Shown: positions 42,157 to 50,272 of the stretch, piece by piece
How positions within the stretch are numbered: position 1 is the stretch's first letter
Layout: the number at the start of each line of letters is the position of its first letter
Made by a program: the position numbers and the translations under genes
Notes under the pieces: model-generated
The model's input: only the letters and a program-made list of their open reading frames with translations
The model's database searches: none
Told to the model about the DNA's origin: nothing
Origin: Nonomuraea angiospora
GTDB lineage: Bacteria; Actinomycetota; Actinomycetes; Streptosporangiales; Streptosporangiaceae
DNA length: 64,000 bases
NCBI RefSeq assembly: GCF_014873145.1
Contig: NZ_JADBEK010000001.1
Span: 1,550,001 to 1,614,000 of the forward strand
Reading direction: 5' to 3'

Positions 42157-43164
42157 ATGGCGGAAAAGGTGACGATCACCGACGTGGCGAAGGCAGCAGG
42201 CGTGTCGCGCCAGACGGTGTCGAACACGCTCAACAGCCCGGAAGTGGTCCGAGAGGAGACCCGCAAGCACGTCCTCGAGGTGATCGAGCGGCTCGGCTAC
42301 CGGGCCAACCAGGCCGCCATCCAGATGCGCACCGGCCGCTCCCGCCTGATCGCCATCGGCATCGAGCCCGACGGCGACGGGATCAGCGGCTCGTGGGCCG
42401 ACCGCTTCCTGCACAGCCTGTCGGAGACGGCCGCGCAGGAGGGCTACCGGATCCTGCTCTACACCGCCGCGGACGACCCCTCGGAGATCGCGACGTACGA
42501 GGACCTGCTCGGCGCGTACAAGCCGGACGCGTTCGTGCTGACCGGCACCCACCACGACGACCTGCGCGCGTCCTGGCTGCTGGAGCGCGGGCTGCCGTTC
42601 GTGGCGTTCGGCCGGCCCTGGAGCGACCTGCCCGACGCGCGGCATCCGTGGGTGGACGTGGACGGCGCCGCGGGCACCGAGGCGGCCACCCGCCACCTGC
42701 TGGCCGCCGGTCACCGGCGCATCGGCTTCATCGGCTGGCCGCCCGGCTCGGGCGTGGGCGACGACCGCCGCGAGGGCTGGGCGCGAACGCTCCGTGACCA
42801 GGACCGGGGCCAGGAGCTGGGCGGGTTGCAGCGAGCGGTCGAGGACGGCATCGCCGCCGGTGAGAGCGCGGCCCGCGACCTGCTCGCGGCCGACCCCGGC
42901 GTGACCGCCCTGGTGTGCGCGAGCGACTCCCTCGCCCTCGGCGCGCTGCAGGCCCGCGAGCCCGCCCGGCCCGTCGCCGTGATCGGCTTCGACGACACGC
43001 CCGCCGCCAGGGCCGTCGGCCTCAGCAGCGTCCACCAGCCGCTCGGCGAGGCCGCCGCGGCCTGCGTCGAGCTGCTCGCCCGCGCCCTGGAGAGCCCCGA
43101 CGCCGGGCCGCCGTCGGCGCACGTGCTGCTGGCCCCCACTTTGACCATCCGTCAGTCCGCCTGA
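42157..43164 (+). CDS. LacI-family transcriptional repressor
   Basis: A 335-aa regulator. The HTH reads TITDVAKAAGVSRQTVSNTL followed by the hinge helix region RANQAAIQMRTGRS. The periplasmic-binding-like core has IGIEPDGDGISGSW, AFGRPWSDLPDARHPWVDVD, AAGHRRIGFIGWP and VIGFDDTPAARAVGLSSVHQ. The ATG follows GAAAGGCG. It begins a unit with the ABC importer 39 bp downstream and is divergent from the glycosidase. It likely senses the imported sugar. Confidence 0.93.
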   Translation: MAEKVTITDVAKAAGVSRQTVSNTLNSPEVVREETRKHVLEVIERLGYRANQAAIQMRTGRSRLIAIGIEPDGDGISGSWADRFLHSLSETAAQEGYRILLYTAADDPSEIATYEDLLGAYKPDAFVLTGTHHDDLRASWLLERGLPFVAFGRPWSDLPDARHPWVDVDGAAGTEAATRHLLAAGHRRIGFIGWPPGSGVGDDRREGWARTLRDQDRGQELGGLQRAVEDGIAAGESAARDLLAADPGVTALVCASDSLALGALQAREPARPVAVIGFDDTPAARAVGLSSVHQPLGEAAAACVELLARALESPDAGPPSAHVLLAPTLTIRQSA

Positions 43165-43203
43165 CCCCCACCCCCCCGTAACGCGAGAACAGGAACCACT
43201 CCG

Positions 43204-44454
43204 ATGACCCCACGCACCCGCCGCGCCGCCGCGATCAGCGGCCTCGCCTGCGCCACGCTCGTTCTGTCGGCCTGCGGCAGCGGCTTCGACGACAAGCCGA
43301 GCCAGGCCCCCCAGCAGAGCGGCGGCCAGGTCAACCTGCAGATCCTCATCGGCTCCTCCGGCGAGGCCGAGACCGCCGCCGTCAAGCAGGCCGCCCAGAC
43401 CTGGGCCTCCTCGGCGGGCGCGGCCGCGACGGTGACGCCCGCGCAGGATCTCGCCCAGCAGCTCGGCCAGGCCTTCGCCGGTGACAACCCCCCGGACGTG
43501 TTCTACGTGGACGCCTCCCGCTTCGCCGACTACGCCAGCGTGGGCGCCCTGGAGCCGTACGGCGACAAGATCAGCCAGCCCGACGACTTCTACCCCTCCC
43601 TGCGCACGGCGTTCACGCGTGACGGCAAGCTCTACTGCGCGCCCAAGGACTTCTCCACCCTCGCCCTGATCGTCAACAAGGACCTGTGGTCCAAGGCCGG
43701 GCTCGGCGACGCCGACGTGCCCACCACGTGGGAGCAGCTCACCTCGGTCGGAGAGAAGCTCAAGGCCAAGGGCGTCACCCCGCTGGCGATCGGCCCGACC
43801 CGCGACCGCGTCGGCGCGTTCATGGTGCAGGCCGGCGGGTGGCTGACCAGCCCCGACGGCAAGCAGGCCACCGCCGACAGCCCGCAGAACCTCGCGGCGC
43901 TCGACTACGTGCGCTCGCTGGTGTCGGCCAAGCTGGCCCGCTACCCCGACCAGCTCGACGCCGGCTGGGGCGGCGAGGCGTTCGGCAAGGGCAAGGCCGC
44001 CATGACCATCGAGGGCAACTGGATCAAGGGCGCGCTCAAGGCGGACTTCCCCGACGTCAAGTACTCGGTCCACGAGCTGCCGGCCGGCCCCAAGGGCAAG
44101 GGCACGCTGTCGTTCACGAACTGCTGGGGCATCTCCTCCAAGAGCAAGCACAAGGAGCAGGCCATCTCGTTCGTCGAGGCGATGACCAAGGCCGACCAGC
44201 AGATGACCTTCGCCAAGGCGTTCGGCGTCATGCCCTCGCGCCAGTCCGCCAAGGCCGCCTACACCGCCGAGTTCCCCGACGACGGCCCCTTCGTCAACGG
44301 CGCCGACTACGCCCAGGGCCCCGTGAACGCCCCCAAGATGGACAGCGTCCTGGCCGACTTCGACACCGGGCTGCAGCAGCTGGCCACCACCGCGCCCAAG
44401 ACGCTGCTGCAGCGGACGCAGAAGAACATCCAGGCCGCGCTCGGCACGTCATGA
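43204..44454 (+). CDS. ABC sugar-binding lipoprotein
   Basis: A 416-aa solute-binding protein. Lipobox LSAC (Cys23) after a positively charged n-region. Mature landmarks: VNLQILIGSSGEAETAAVKQ, DVFYVDASRFADYASVGALE, ALIVNKDLWSKAGLGDADVP and GKGKAAMTIEGNWIKGALKA. It resembles maltose/trehalose-type binding proteins. Its stop overlaps the following permease start (ATGA). It is regulated together with lacI. Confidence 0.9.
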   Translation: MTPRTRRAAAISGLACATLVLSACGSGFDDKPSQAPQQSGGQVNLQILIGSSGEAETAAVKQAAQTWASSAGAAATVTPAQDLAQQLGQAFAGDNPPDVFYVDASRFADYASVGALEPYGDKISQPDDFYPSLRTAFTRDGKLYCAPKDFSTLALIVNKDLWSKAGLGDADVPTTWEQLTSVGEKLKAKGVTPLAIGPTRDRVGAFMVQAGGWLTSPDGKQATADSPQNLAALDYVRSLVSAKLARYPDQLDAGWGGEAFGKGKAAMTIEGNWIKGALKADFPDVKYSVHELPAGPKGKGTLSFTNCWGISSKSKHKEQAISFVEAMTKADQQMTFAKAFGVMPSRQSAKAAYTAEFPDDGPFVNGADYAQGPVNAPKMDSVLADFDTGLQQLATTAPKTLLQRTQKNIQAALGTS

Positions 44455-45476
44455 CCATCAGCAAGACACGCGAGAACCTGGCGGGCTGGCTCTTCGTGGC
44501 CCCCGTCGTGGTGATCCTGGGCCTGTTCATGCTGGCGCCGATCCTCATGGCGCTGTGGGTGAGCCTGACCGACTGGAACGGGCAGGGCAGCCCGTTCCGG
44601 GGCAGCGTGCCGTTCGTCGGCGTGGACAACTACAGCCGCCTGTTCACCGAGGACGGGCTGGCCAGGCAGGACTTCATGACGAGCGTCCGCAACAACGTCT
44701 ACTACGTGGCCATCGTGGTCCCGTTGCAGACCGCGCTGGCGCTCGGCCTGGCCCTGGTCGTCAACAGCCGGCTGCTGAAGGGCCGGACGTTCTTCCGCGC
44801 CGCGTTCTTCTTCCCCTCGGTGACCAGCTCGGTGGCGATCAGCGTGGTGTTCCTGTTCGTCTTCGCCAACTCCGGCGCGGTCAACGCCCTGCTGGGCCTG
44901 TTCGGCGTCGACGGGCCCCAGTGGTTCGCCGACTCTCGCGGGGTGCTGCACCTGCTGCTCGGGGCCGTCGGCGTGGTCGATCCGGCGGCTCCGCCGGAGG
45001 CGCTGACCTCCGGCGGGCCGTTCGGGCTGTCGTGGTGGGAGTGGCTGTCCGGGCCCAGCGTGGCGATGACGACCATCATCGCGCTGGTCGTCTGGACCAC
45101 GTCGGGGACGTTCATGCTCATGTTCCTGGCGGCGCTGCAGGACATCCCGGTGTCGCTGGAGGAGGCGGCCATGCTCGACGGGGCGGGCCGCCGCCAGGTC
45201 TTCAGGAACGTGACGCTGCCGATGCTCAAACCGACCATGTTCCTGGTGCTCACGCTGGGGCTGATCTCGACGTGGCAGGTCTTCGACCAGGTGTACGTGA
45301 TGAGTCAGGGCAATCCCGCCAAGACCACGCTCACGCCGGCGTTCCTGTCGTACCAGACGGCCTTCCGGAGTTTCGAGTACGGCTCGGGCACCGCGATCTC
45401 GTTCGTGCTGTTCGCCATCATCGTGGTGCTGACCCTGGTCCAGCGCTGGGTGATGAGAGAGAGGCGTCATGCGTAG
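44451..45476 (+). CDS. ABC sugar permease, MalF/UgpA type
   Basis: A 341-aa permease, longer than its two counterparts in the window. The excess is a roughly 40-residue loop (about residues 163-202, GVLHLLLGAVGVVDPAAPPE) before helix 4, likely outside the membrane. EAA loop: EEAAMLDGAGRRQVFRNVTL. The ATG overlaps the binding-protein stop; its end overlaps the next gene by 8 bp. Confidence 0.9.
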   Translation: MTISKTRENLAGWLFVAPVVVILGLFMLAPILMALWVSLTDWNGQGSPFRGSVPFVGVDNYSRLFTEDGLARQDFMTSVRNNVYYVAIVVPLQTALALGLALVVNSRLLKGRTFFRAAFFFPSVTSSVAISVVFLFVFANSGAVNALLGLFGVDGPQWFADSRGVLHLLLGAVGVVDPAAPPEALTSGGPFGLSWWEWLSGPSVAMTTIIALVVWTTSGTFMLMFLAALQDIPVSLEEAAMLDGAGRRQVFRNVTLPMLKPTMFLVLTLGLISTWQVFDQVYVMSQGNPAKTTLTPAFLSYQTAFRSFEYGSGTAISFVLFAIIVVLTLVQRWVMRERRHA

Positions 45477-46314
45477 GGACAACGCGCGGTCGCTGGCCTC
45501 CACCTTCACCGGCTACTTCATCCTGATCTTCTTCGCGCTCGTCTTCCTCTACCCGTTCGTCATCCAGATCGCCGCCTCCTTCAAGACCGAGTCGGACGCG
45601 GCGGCGCATCCCCTGTCGCCCATCCCCGACCCGGTGACGATGGGCGGCTACGAGAAGGTGTTCCTCAGCACCGACCTGCCGCTGTGGCTGGGCAACTCGT
45701 TGCTGGTGACCGTGGTCATCACGGTCGGGCGCGTGCTGCTCGACTCCATGGCCGGGTACGCGCTGGCGCGGCTGCGCTTCCCGGGGCGGCGGGCGATCTT
45801 CTCGACGATCATCGCGATGCTGGCGGTGCCGGGCGTGGTGCTGTTCATCCCGAAGTTCCTGGTGCTGAACCAGTTCGGCATGTACGACAGCTACACCGCG
45901 CTGATCCTGCCGGTGATCGCGGACGCGGCCGGGGTGTTCATCATGAAGCAGTTCTTCGAGTCGCTGCCGGTCAGCGTCGAGGAGGCGGCGAAGGTGGACG
46001 GGGCGGGCGTCTTCCGTACGTACTGGTCGATCGTGCTGCCGATGGCCCGGCCCGCGCTGCTCACGCTCACCATCATCTCCTTCCAGGGCTCCTGGAACGA
46101 GTTCGCGCACACGCTGGTGGCGGTGCAGAACCCCGAGCTGTTCACGCTGCCGCGGGGGCTGGCCGACCTGGTGAGCGGGTCGCTGGGCAAGGGCACGCAG
46201 TATCCGCTCAAGCTGGGGGCCGCGCTGATGGCGACCATTCCGGTGGCGGTGGTGTTCGTGATCTTCCAGCGGTACTTCGTGCGCGGCGCGAACGAGGGCT
46301 CCGAGAAGGGCTGA
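45469..46314 (+). CDS. ABC sugar permease, MalG/UgpE type
   Basis: A 281-aa permease with six helices. The EAA loop reads EEAAKVDGAGVFRTYWSIVL. GSWNEFAHTLVAVQNPELFT and IFQRYFVRGANEGSEKG are typical of this partner class. The ATG overlaps the preceding gene by 8 bp. No ATPase gene follows; a shared ATPase is expected. Confidence 0.92.
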   Translation: MRRDNARSLASTFTGYFILIFFALVFLYPFVIQIAASFKTESDAAAHPLSPIPDPVTMGGYEKVFLSTDLPLWLGNSLLVTVVITVGRVLLDSMAGYALARLRFPGRRAIFSTIIAMLAVPGVVLFIPKFLVLNQFGMYDSYTALILPVIADAAGVFIMKQFFESLPVSVEEAAKVDGAGVFRTYWSIVLPMARPALLTLTIISFQGSWNEFAHTLVAVQNPELFTLPRGLADLVSGSLGKGTQYPLKLGAALMATIPVAVVFVIFQRYFVRGANEGSEKG

Positions 46315-46368
46315 CCGTTCCTCTGGGTGTCAGCGGATGTTCAGGAGCACCCCCTAGATTCCGGTCAC

Positions 46369-47406
46369 GTGAAAGTTGATGACAGATCTTCCCTGCTCAC
46401 CCGTCGTTCCCTGCTTGCCGGCGCGCTCTCCGGAGCGGGCCTCGCCGTCCTGGGCGGCACCGCCGCCCAGGCGGCCACGCTCGGCAGGGCGCCCCGGGTC
46501 CTGATCGCCACGAACGAGCCGTGGGGCACCTACCACGTGGCCCCGCTGCTCCCGGAGGCGCGGCGGCGCGGGTGGGAGATCACGCAGCTGGTGCCCGACC
46601 TGACGGGGATCAAGCCGGGCGACCCGGTGCCGGTCGCGACGCCGGACCGCGCTCCGGACGCCGACCTGCTCGTCGTGACGGGCGCCGGGGACTGGCCGGC
46701 GGAGTGCGCGGCCCGGTTCCGGAGGCTGCCGCTGGTCGCGAGCTCGCTGGCGTACCAGCTGCCGGTCGAGGCGCCGCGCGCCAAGGAGTTCCGCGACCGG
46801 CTGAGGGCGGTCACCGCGTCCTCGCCGGCCGAGGCGAAGGTGTTCGACGACTACCTGGGCACGCGCCGCCCGATCACGGTCGTCGGCAGCCCGCAGACCG
46901 ACGACCTGCCCAGGCACGCGCCCGAGCCCGGGACCGTCCTGGTGCTCACCAGCGTGACCAAGTCCAGCGGCACGGGCGGCTCGGCCCCCGGCACCGAGCT
47001 GCTGCTGGCCGCGGCCGAGCGGCTGGCGGCGGCCGGGAAGCACATCCTCGTGGGGCTGCACCCCCGCGAGGACCGCTCGCTCTGGGAGAAGTACGAGATC
47101 AGCTCCGTGCCGTCGGTCCAGGCGTCGGCCCGGGCCGAGGCCGCCATCGGCATCCCGGGCACGGTCTTCCCGGTGGTCGCGGCCGTGGGCGTCCCGCTGG
47201 TCGGCTGCACGGACCCGGCCCTGAACATCCCCGGCTACCTGCTGAGCGTCTGCTCCCACACGATCGCCTCCGCCGACGAGGCCGTGGCCGCCGTGACGCG
47301 GGCCGAGCCGGTGTCGCGGGAGGTGCTGTACGAGGCCGTCGGCCCGATCGGCGGCTCGTCGCGCCGGCTGCTGAAGGCGTGGCGGAAGGCCGGCGCCCGG
47401 GTCTAG
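46369..47406 (+). CDS. Tat-exported protein of unknown function (glycosyltransferase-like fold)
   Basis: A 345-aa protein with twin-arginine signal LLTRRSLLAGALSGAGLAVL and an AQAA cleavage site. The mature protein looks like two Rossmann halves (PRVLIATNEPWGTYHVAPLL; TVLVLTSVTKSSGTGGSAPG; KHILVGLHPREDRSLWEKYE), similar to GT-B or CDP-glycerol-transferase-like folds, but no catalytic motif is certain. GTG 46369 is preferred because TAGATT forms a -10 box 8 bp upstream (leaderless); a GTG at 46327 is an in-frame alternative. It may be unrelated to the ABC operon before it. Confidence 0.55.
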   Translation: MKVDDRSSLLTRRSLLAGALSGAGLAVLGGTAAQAATLGRAPRVLIATNEPWGTYHVAPLLPEARRRGWEITQLVPDLTGIKPGDPVPVATPDRAPDADLLVVTGAGDWPAECAARFRRLPLVASSLAYQLPVEAPRAKEFRDRLRAVTASSPAEAKVFDDYLGTRRPITVVGSPQTDDLPRHAPEPGTVLVLTSVTKSSGTGGSAPGTELLLAAAERLAAAGKHILVGLHPREDRSLWEKYEISSVPSVQASARAEAAIGIPGTVFPVVAAVGVPLVGCTDPALNIPGYLLSVCSHTIASADEAVAAVTRAEPVSREVLYEAVGPIGGSSRRLLKAWRKAGARV

Positions 47407-47421
47407 CGGGGTCTAGGCGGT

Positions 47422-48339
47422 CTAGCGGGTCATCGTCTGGCGCAGCCGCTCGGCCTGCTCGCGCAGGGGTTGCGGGATCAGCTCGACGAGCTGGTCCGGC
47501 CTGAGCGGCAGGTCGAGCAGGCTGAGCTTGACCCGCTTGCGCTGGGCGTGCATGTCGGCGTCGAACCGTACGACGTCCACCGCGTCCGTGCGCAGCCGCA
47601 CCGGCAGCTCGGCTCCGGGCCGCAGCGGCCTGGCGGGGGTGCCGTCCACGGAGAAGAGCAGCGTCATGTCGTCCGACGGGTTGCGCAGCAGGATGTGGTC
47701 GTCCTTGCCGAGGATGACCGAGCGGCTGATGCCGGACATCGGGGCCACCGGGGTCAGGGCGACGGCCTCGGTGGACGGGGAGATGATGGGGCCGCCGGCC
47801 GCGTGGTTGTAGGCCGTCGAGCCGGTCGCGGTGCAGACGATCACCGCGTCCCCGCGGTAGTAGCCGTGGCGCAGGCCGTTGACCTCGAGGTCGAGGGTCA
47901 GGCTGGCCAGCGGCTCGGCGGCGGTGACCACGATGTCGTTGAACGCGGTGTGGTCGTCGGCCTCCAGGCAGCTGTGCGGTTCGAGGGTGTAGTGGCCCTC
48001 GGCCAGGCGGTCGAGGGCCGGCTCCAGCTCCGACGGGGTCACCTCGATGAGGAAGCCCAGGTGCCCGTGGTTGACGCCGAGCACCGGCACCTGGCGGCCG
48101 ACCACCATACGCATCGCGCCCAGCATGGTGCCGTCGCCGCCCAGGCTGATCACGCCGTCCACCCGTTCGACGAACTCCTCGGGCGTGACGATCTCGACCT
48201 CCGGCCCCACCTGCCCGGCGTCGCACGGCCGGGCGACGACGGCGGCCCCGATGCGCCGCGCGTGCCGGACGATCAGCCGTACGGAGTCCAGCACCGGCCG
48301 GTCGGGGTGCACCACCAGCCCAAGAGTGAAGTGCTTCAC
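47422..48339 (-). CDS. nadK: NAD kinase
   Basis: A 305-aa cytoplasmic enzyme that makes NADP from NAD and ATP or polyphosphate. The key motif GGDGT sits in VDGVISLGGDGTMLGAMRM. GVNHGHLGFLIEV fits the NAD-binding GxNxGxLGFL signature, and TATGSTAYNHAAGGPIISPS is the second conserved loop. The GTG start at 48339 begins the homology with a GGGGG purine-rich site upstream. Actinomycetes often have two nadK genes, and this one, beside pseudogenes, may be the accessory copy. Confidence 0.92.
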   Translation of the reverse strand: MKHFTLGLVVHPDRPVLDSVRLIVRHARRIGAAVVARPCDAGQVGPEVEIVTPEEFVERVDGVISLGGDGTMLGAMRMVVGRQVPVLGVNHGHLGFLIEVTPSELEPALDRLAEGHYTLEPHSCLEADDHTAFNDIVVTAAEPLASLTLDLEVNGLRHGYYRGDAVIVCTATGSTAYNHAAGGPIISPSTEAVALTPVAPMSGISRSVILGKDDHILLRNPSDDMTLLFSVDGTPARPLRPGAELPVRLRTDAVDVVRFDADMHAQRKRVKLSLLDLPLRPDQLVELIPQPLREQAERLRQTMTR

Positions 48340-48365
48340 GTGGTGCCCCCTACCCAGCGCTGAGG

Positions 48366-48945
48366 TCAGTGGACCTTTCTGATGGGCATCACCGTCAGGG
48401 CGCCGAGCACGGCGAACACCAGGGCGGCCGTGAAGGCGGCCGGGTAGTTGTCGTCGCCGCCGCCGATGGTGAGGAAGGGCGGGGCGATCAGCGGGGCCGG
48501 CGACTGGGGCAGCGGGTTGGCGATCTGGAAGACGGCCAGGTCCTTGGCCGCGTTGTCGGGGTTGGTGCAGGACCCGTACGACCAGCGCGATGTCGACGGC
48601 CATGTACGCCCCGGTCCCCATGCCCAGGATCAGGGACGCCACCAGCACGAAGATCTTCCTGCGCCCCAGCCGGTCGGACAGCCAGCCGCCGATCGTGGCC
48701 GTGACCAGCGAGCCGCAGGTGAAGACGAGCGTGGCGGTGAAGACCAGGGACACGGCCTGGGTGGGGCTGTAGCCGAGGCGGTCGGTGATGACGTGGAAGC
48801 CGAACGTCAGCTTGAACGCGTTCCCGGTGAAGCGGTCGGCGGGACGGTCGGGCAGGAACGCGATCAGCAGCCCGAGCGCGACGAACGCGAAGACGCCCGG
48901 CAGCAGGAACATGAGGAACGTGCTGTCGGCGACGGATTTGCTGAT
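48366..48945 (-). pseudogene. MFS sugar transporter, C-terminal half, decayed
   Basis: The fragment starts inside a transmembrane segment (STFLMFLLPGVFAFVALGLL) and contains TDRLGYSPTQAVSLVF and GGWLSDRLGRRKIFVLVASL, typical of MFS carriers. A helix-sized stretch is missing in frame between LILGMG and TGAYMAVDIAL. One extra base after VVRVL moves the tail NPDNAAKDLAVFQIANPLPQ and PIRKVH into another frame. The N-terminal half is absent. It is not functional. Confidence 0.82.
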
Positions 48946-49347
48946 GCAGGTGGCCGGTGTCGGGTCCGAAGGAGAGCAGTTGCGGGGCGATGGCGTCCAG
49001 GACCGCGCGGGTCTCCTCCTCGGTCTCGATCCAGGTGCCGACGTGGGGGTGCGGGCACGGGCGCAGCCCCTCGCCGGTGATGACCTCGCAGGTCCGGGCG
49101 AGGTTCTCGATGACGGTGGCGAGCCTGCCCGGGTCGTACGCGGCCCCGGGCGCGGGGGCGAGCCCGTACTCGTCGAGGAGGGCGAGGTAGGCGGCCGCCG
49201 ACGTGCCCTCGGGCACGTCGGCCTGGACGGCGGTGAAGCCCGCCTCGGCGATCTCGCGAAGGCGGTGCGCAAGGTGGGGACGGTGGGGACGTCCAGCGTG
49301 AGGCCGGACGGCCCGAGCAGCCAGGGTAGCCGGTTGATGCCGATCAT
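48930..49347 (-). pseudogene. Sugar phosphate isomerase/epimerase (TIM barrel), truncated and frameshifted
   Basis: The 5' end reads MIGINRLPWLLGPSGLTLDV. A one-base shift near 49265 then gives REIAEAGFTAVQADVPEGTS and later ARTCEVITGEGLRPCPHPHV, ending GPDTGHL. Family members continue for over 100 residues and have extra sequence before ARTCEV, so there are both internal and terminal deletions. At about 48940 it runs into the MFS fragment, which shows that a deletion fused the two former neighbours. Confidence 0.8.
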
Positions 49348-49425
49348 CCGGTGGTCCTTCCAGGGGCACGAGCATCCGTCATCGCGGCCCGTGGGGAAAT
49401 GTGATCGAGTGTTAACCTTTGGGAC

Positions 49426-49454
49426 TCAAAACGTAAACGCCTGATAGCTTTTGA
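49426..49454. promoter_or_regulatory. Putative TetR operator
   Basis: TCAAAA (49426-49431) and TTTTGA (49449-49454) form an inverted repeat with 17 bp between arms. It lies between the divergent isomerase/MFS pseudogenes and the TetR gene, where the repressor would have acted. Confidence 0.45.
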
Positions 49455-49497
49455 CGCAAGAGGTGGATCCGGAGATTTTCCGTGGGAGGCTCAGAGC

Positions 49498-50136
49498 GTG
49501 GCGAACGTCGGCGGGACCCCGCGCGGCCCGTACCGGAGCGGCATCAAGCGCCGCGAGCAGATCGTCAGCGCCGCCGCCAAGGCCTTCGGCGAGCGCGGCT
49601 ACAACGGGGCGTCCATGCGGCAGATCGCCGCGGACGTGGGCGTCTCACCGGCGGCCCTGCTCCGCCATTTCCAGGACAAGGAGGAGCTGCTCGCCGCGGT
49701 GCTCGAATGGTGGGCGCGGGAGACCGCCGCGCTCCGGCTCGAAGGGCGCGACGGGCTGGCGGCCTTCGACGGCCTGCGCGACCTCATGACGTACCACATC
49801 AGCCACCGGGGCCTGCTCGAGCTGTTCATCCACCTCACGGGCGAGGCGTCCAACGAGAAGCACCCGGCGCGGGCCTTCATCCAGGACCGCTACACGGGCA
49901 TCGTGAGCATGCTGGTCAAACGCCTGCTCGCGACGGCGGAGACCGGAGAGATCCCGCCGTTGACCGACGCGCAGGCCGAGGCCGAGGTACGCGCCCTCTG
50001 CGCCACCATGGACGGCCTGGAGATCCAGTGGCTGCTCGATCCCGCCGTGGACCTGGTCGGCCTCTTCGACTTCCACCTCGACCACACGCTGGCACGGTGG
50101 AGGAGCGGCGCGTACGCGCCGGGCGCGCGTTCCTGA
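49498..50136 (+). CDS. TetR-family regulator
   Basis: A 212-aa regulator beginning at GTG 49498. HTH: IVSAAAKAFGERGYNGASMR and SPAALLRHFQDKEELLAAVL. The C-terminal helices (LLELFIHLTGEASNEKHPAR, ALCATMDGLEIQWLLDPAVD) match the TetR_C class found next to sugar isomerase and transporter genes. Its former targets, the divergent isomerase and MFS genes, are now pseudogenes, so it may be a leftover regulator or control genes elsewhere. Confidence 0.87.
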   Translation: MANVGGTPRGPYRSGIKRREQIVSAAAKAFGERGYNGASMRQIAADVGVSPAALLRHFQDKEELLAAVLEWWARETAALRLEGRDGLAAFDGLRDLMTYHISHRGLLELFIHLTGEASNEKHPARAFIQDRYTGIVSMLVKRLLATAETGEIPPLTDAQAEAEVRALCATMDGLEIQWLLDPAVDLVGLFDFHLDHTLARWRSGAYAPGARS

Positions 50137-50272
50137 GCCTTCGCGAACCGCGGGCGGGGCGCGAAGCCGAGCGTCCGCCGGGCCTTCGCGGAGCCGAAGA
50201 GCCGCTACTCGCCCCGAGGCTCCGGCACCTGGTCGGCGGTGGGTCCTGGAGCGTCGCTCGATGCCGGGTGGT

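Noticed and set aside
50137..50272. Short gap after the TetR gene checked for an RNA gene or terminator
   Set aside because: It contains GC-rich sequence but no clear hairpin or tRNA-like fold.
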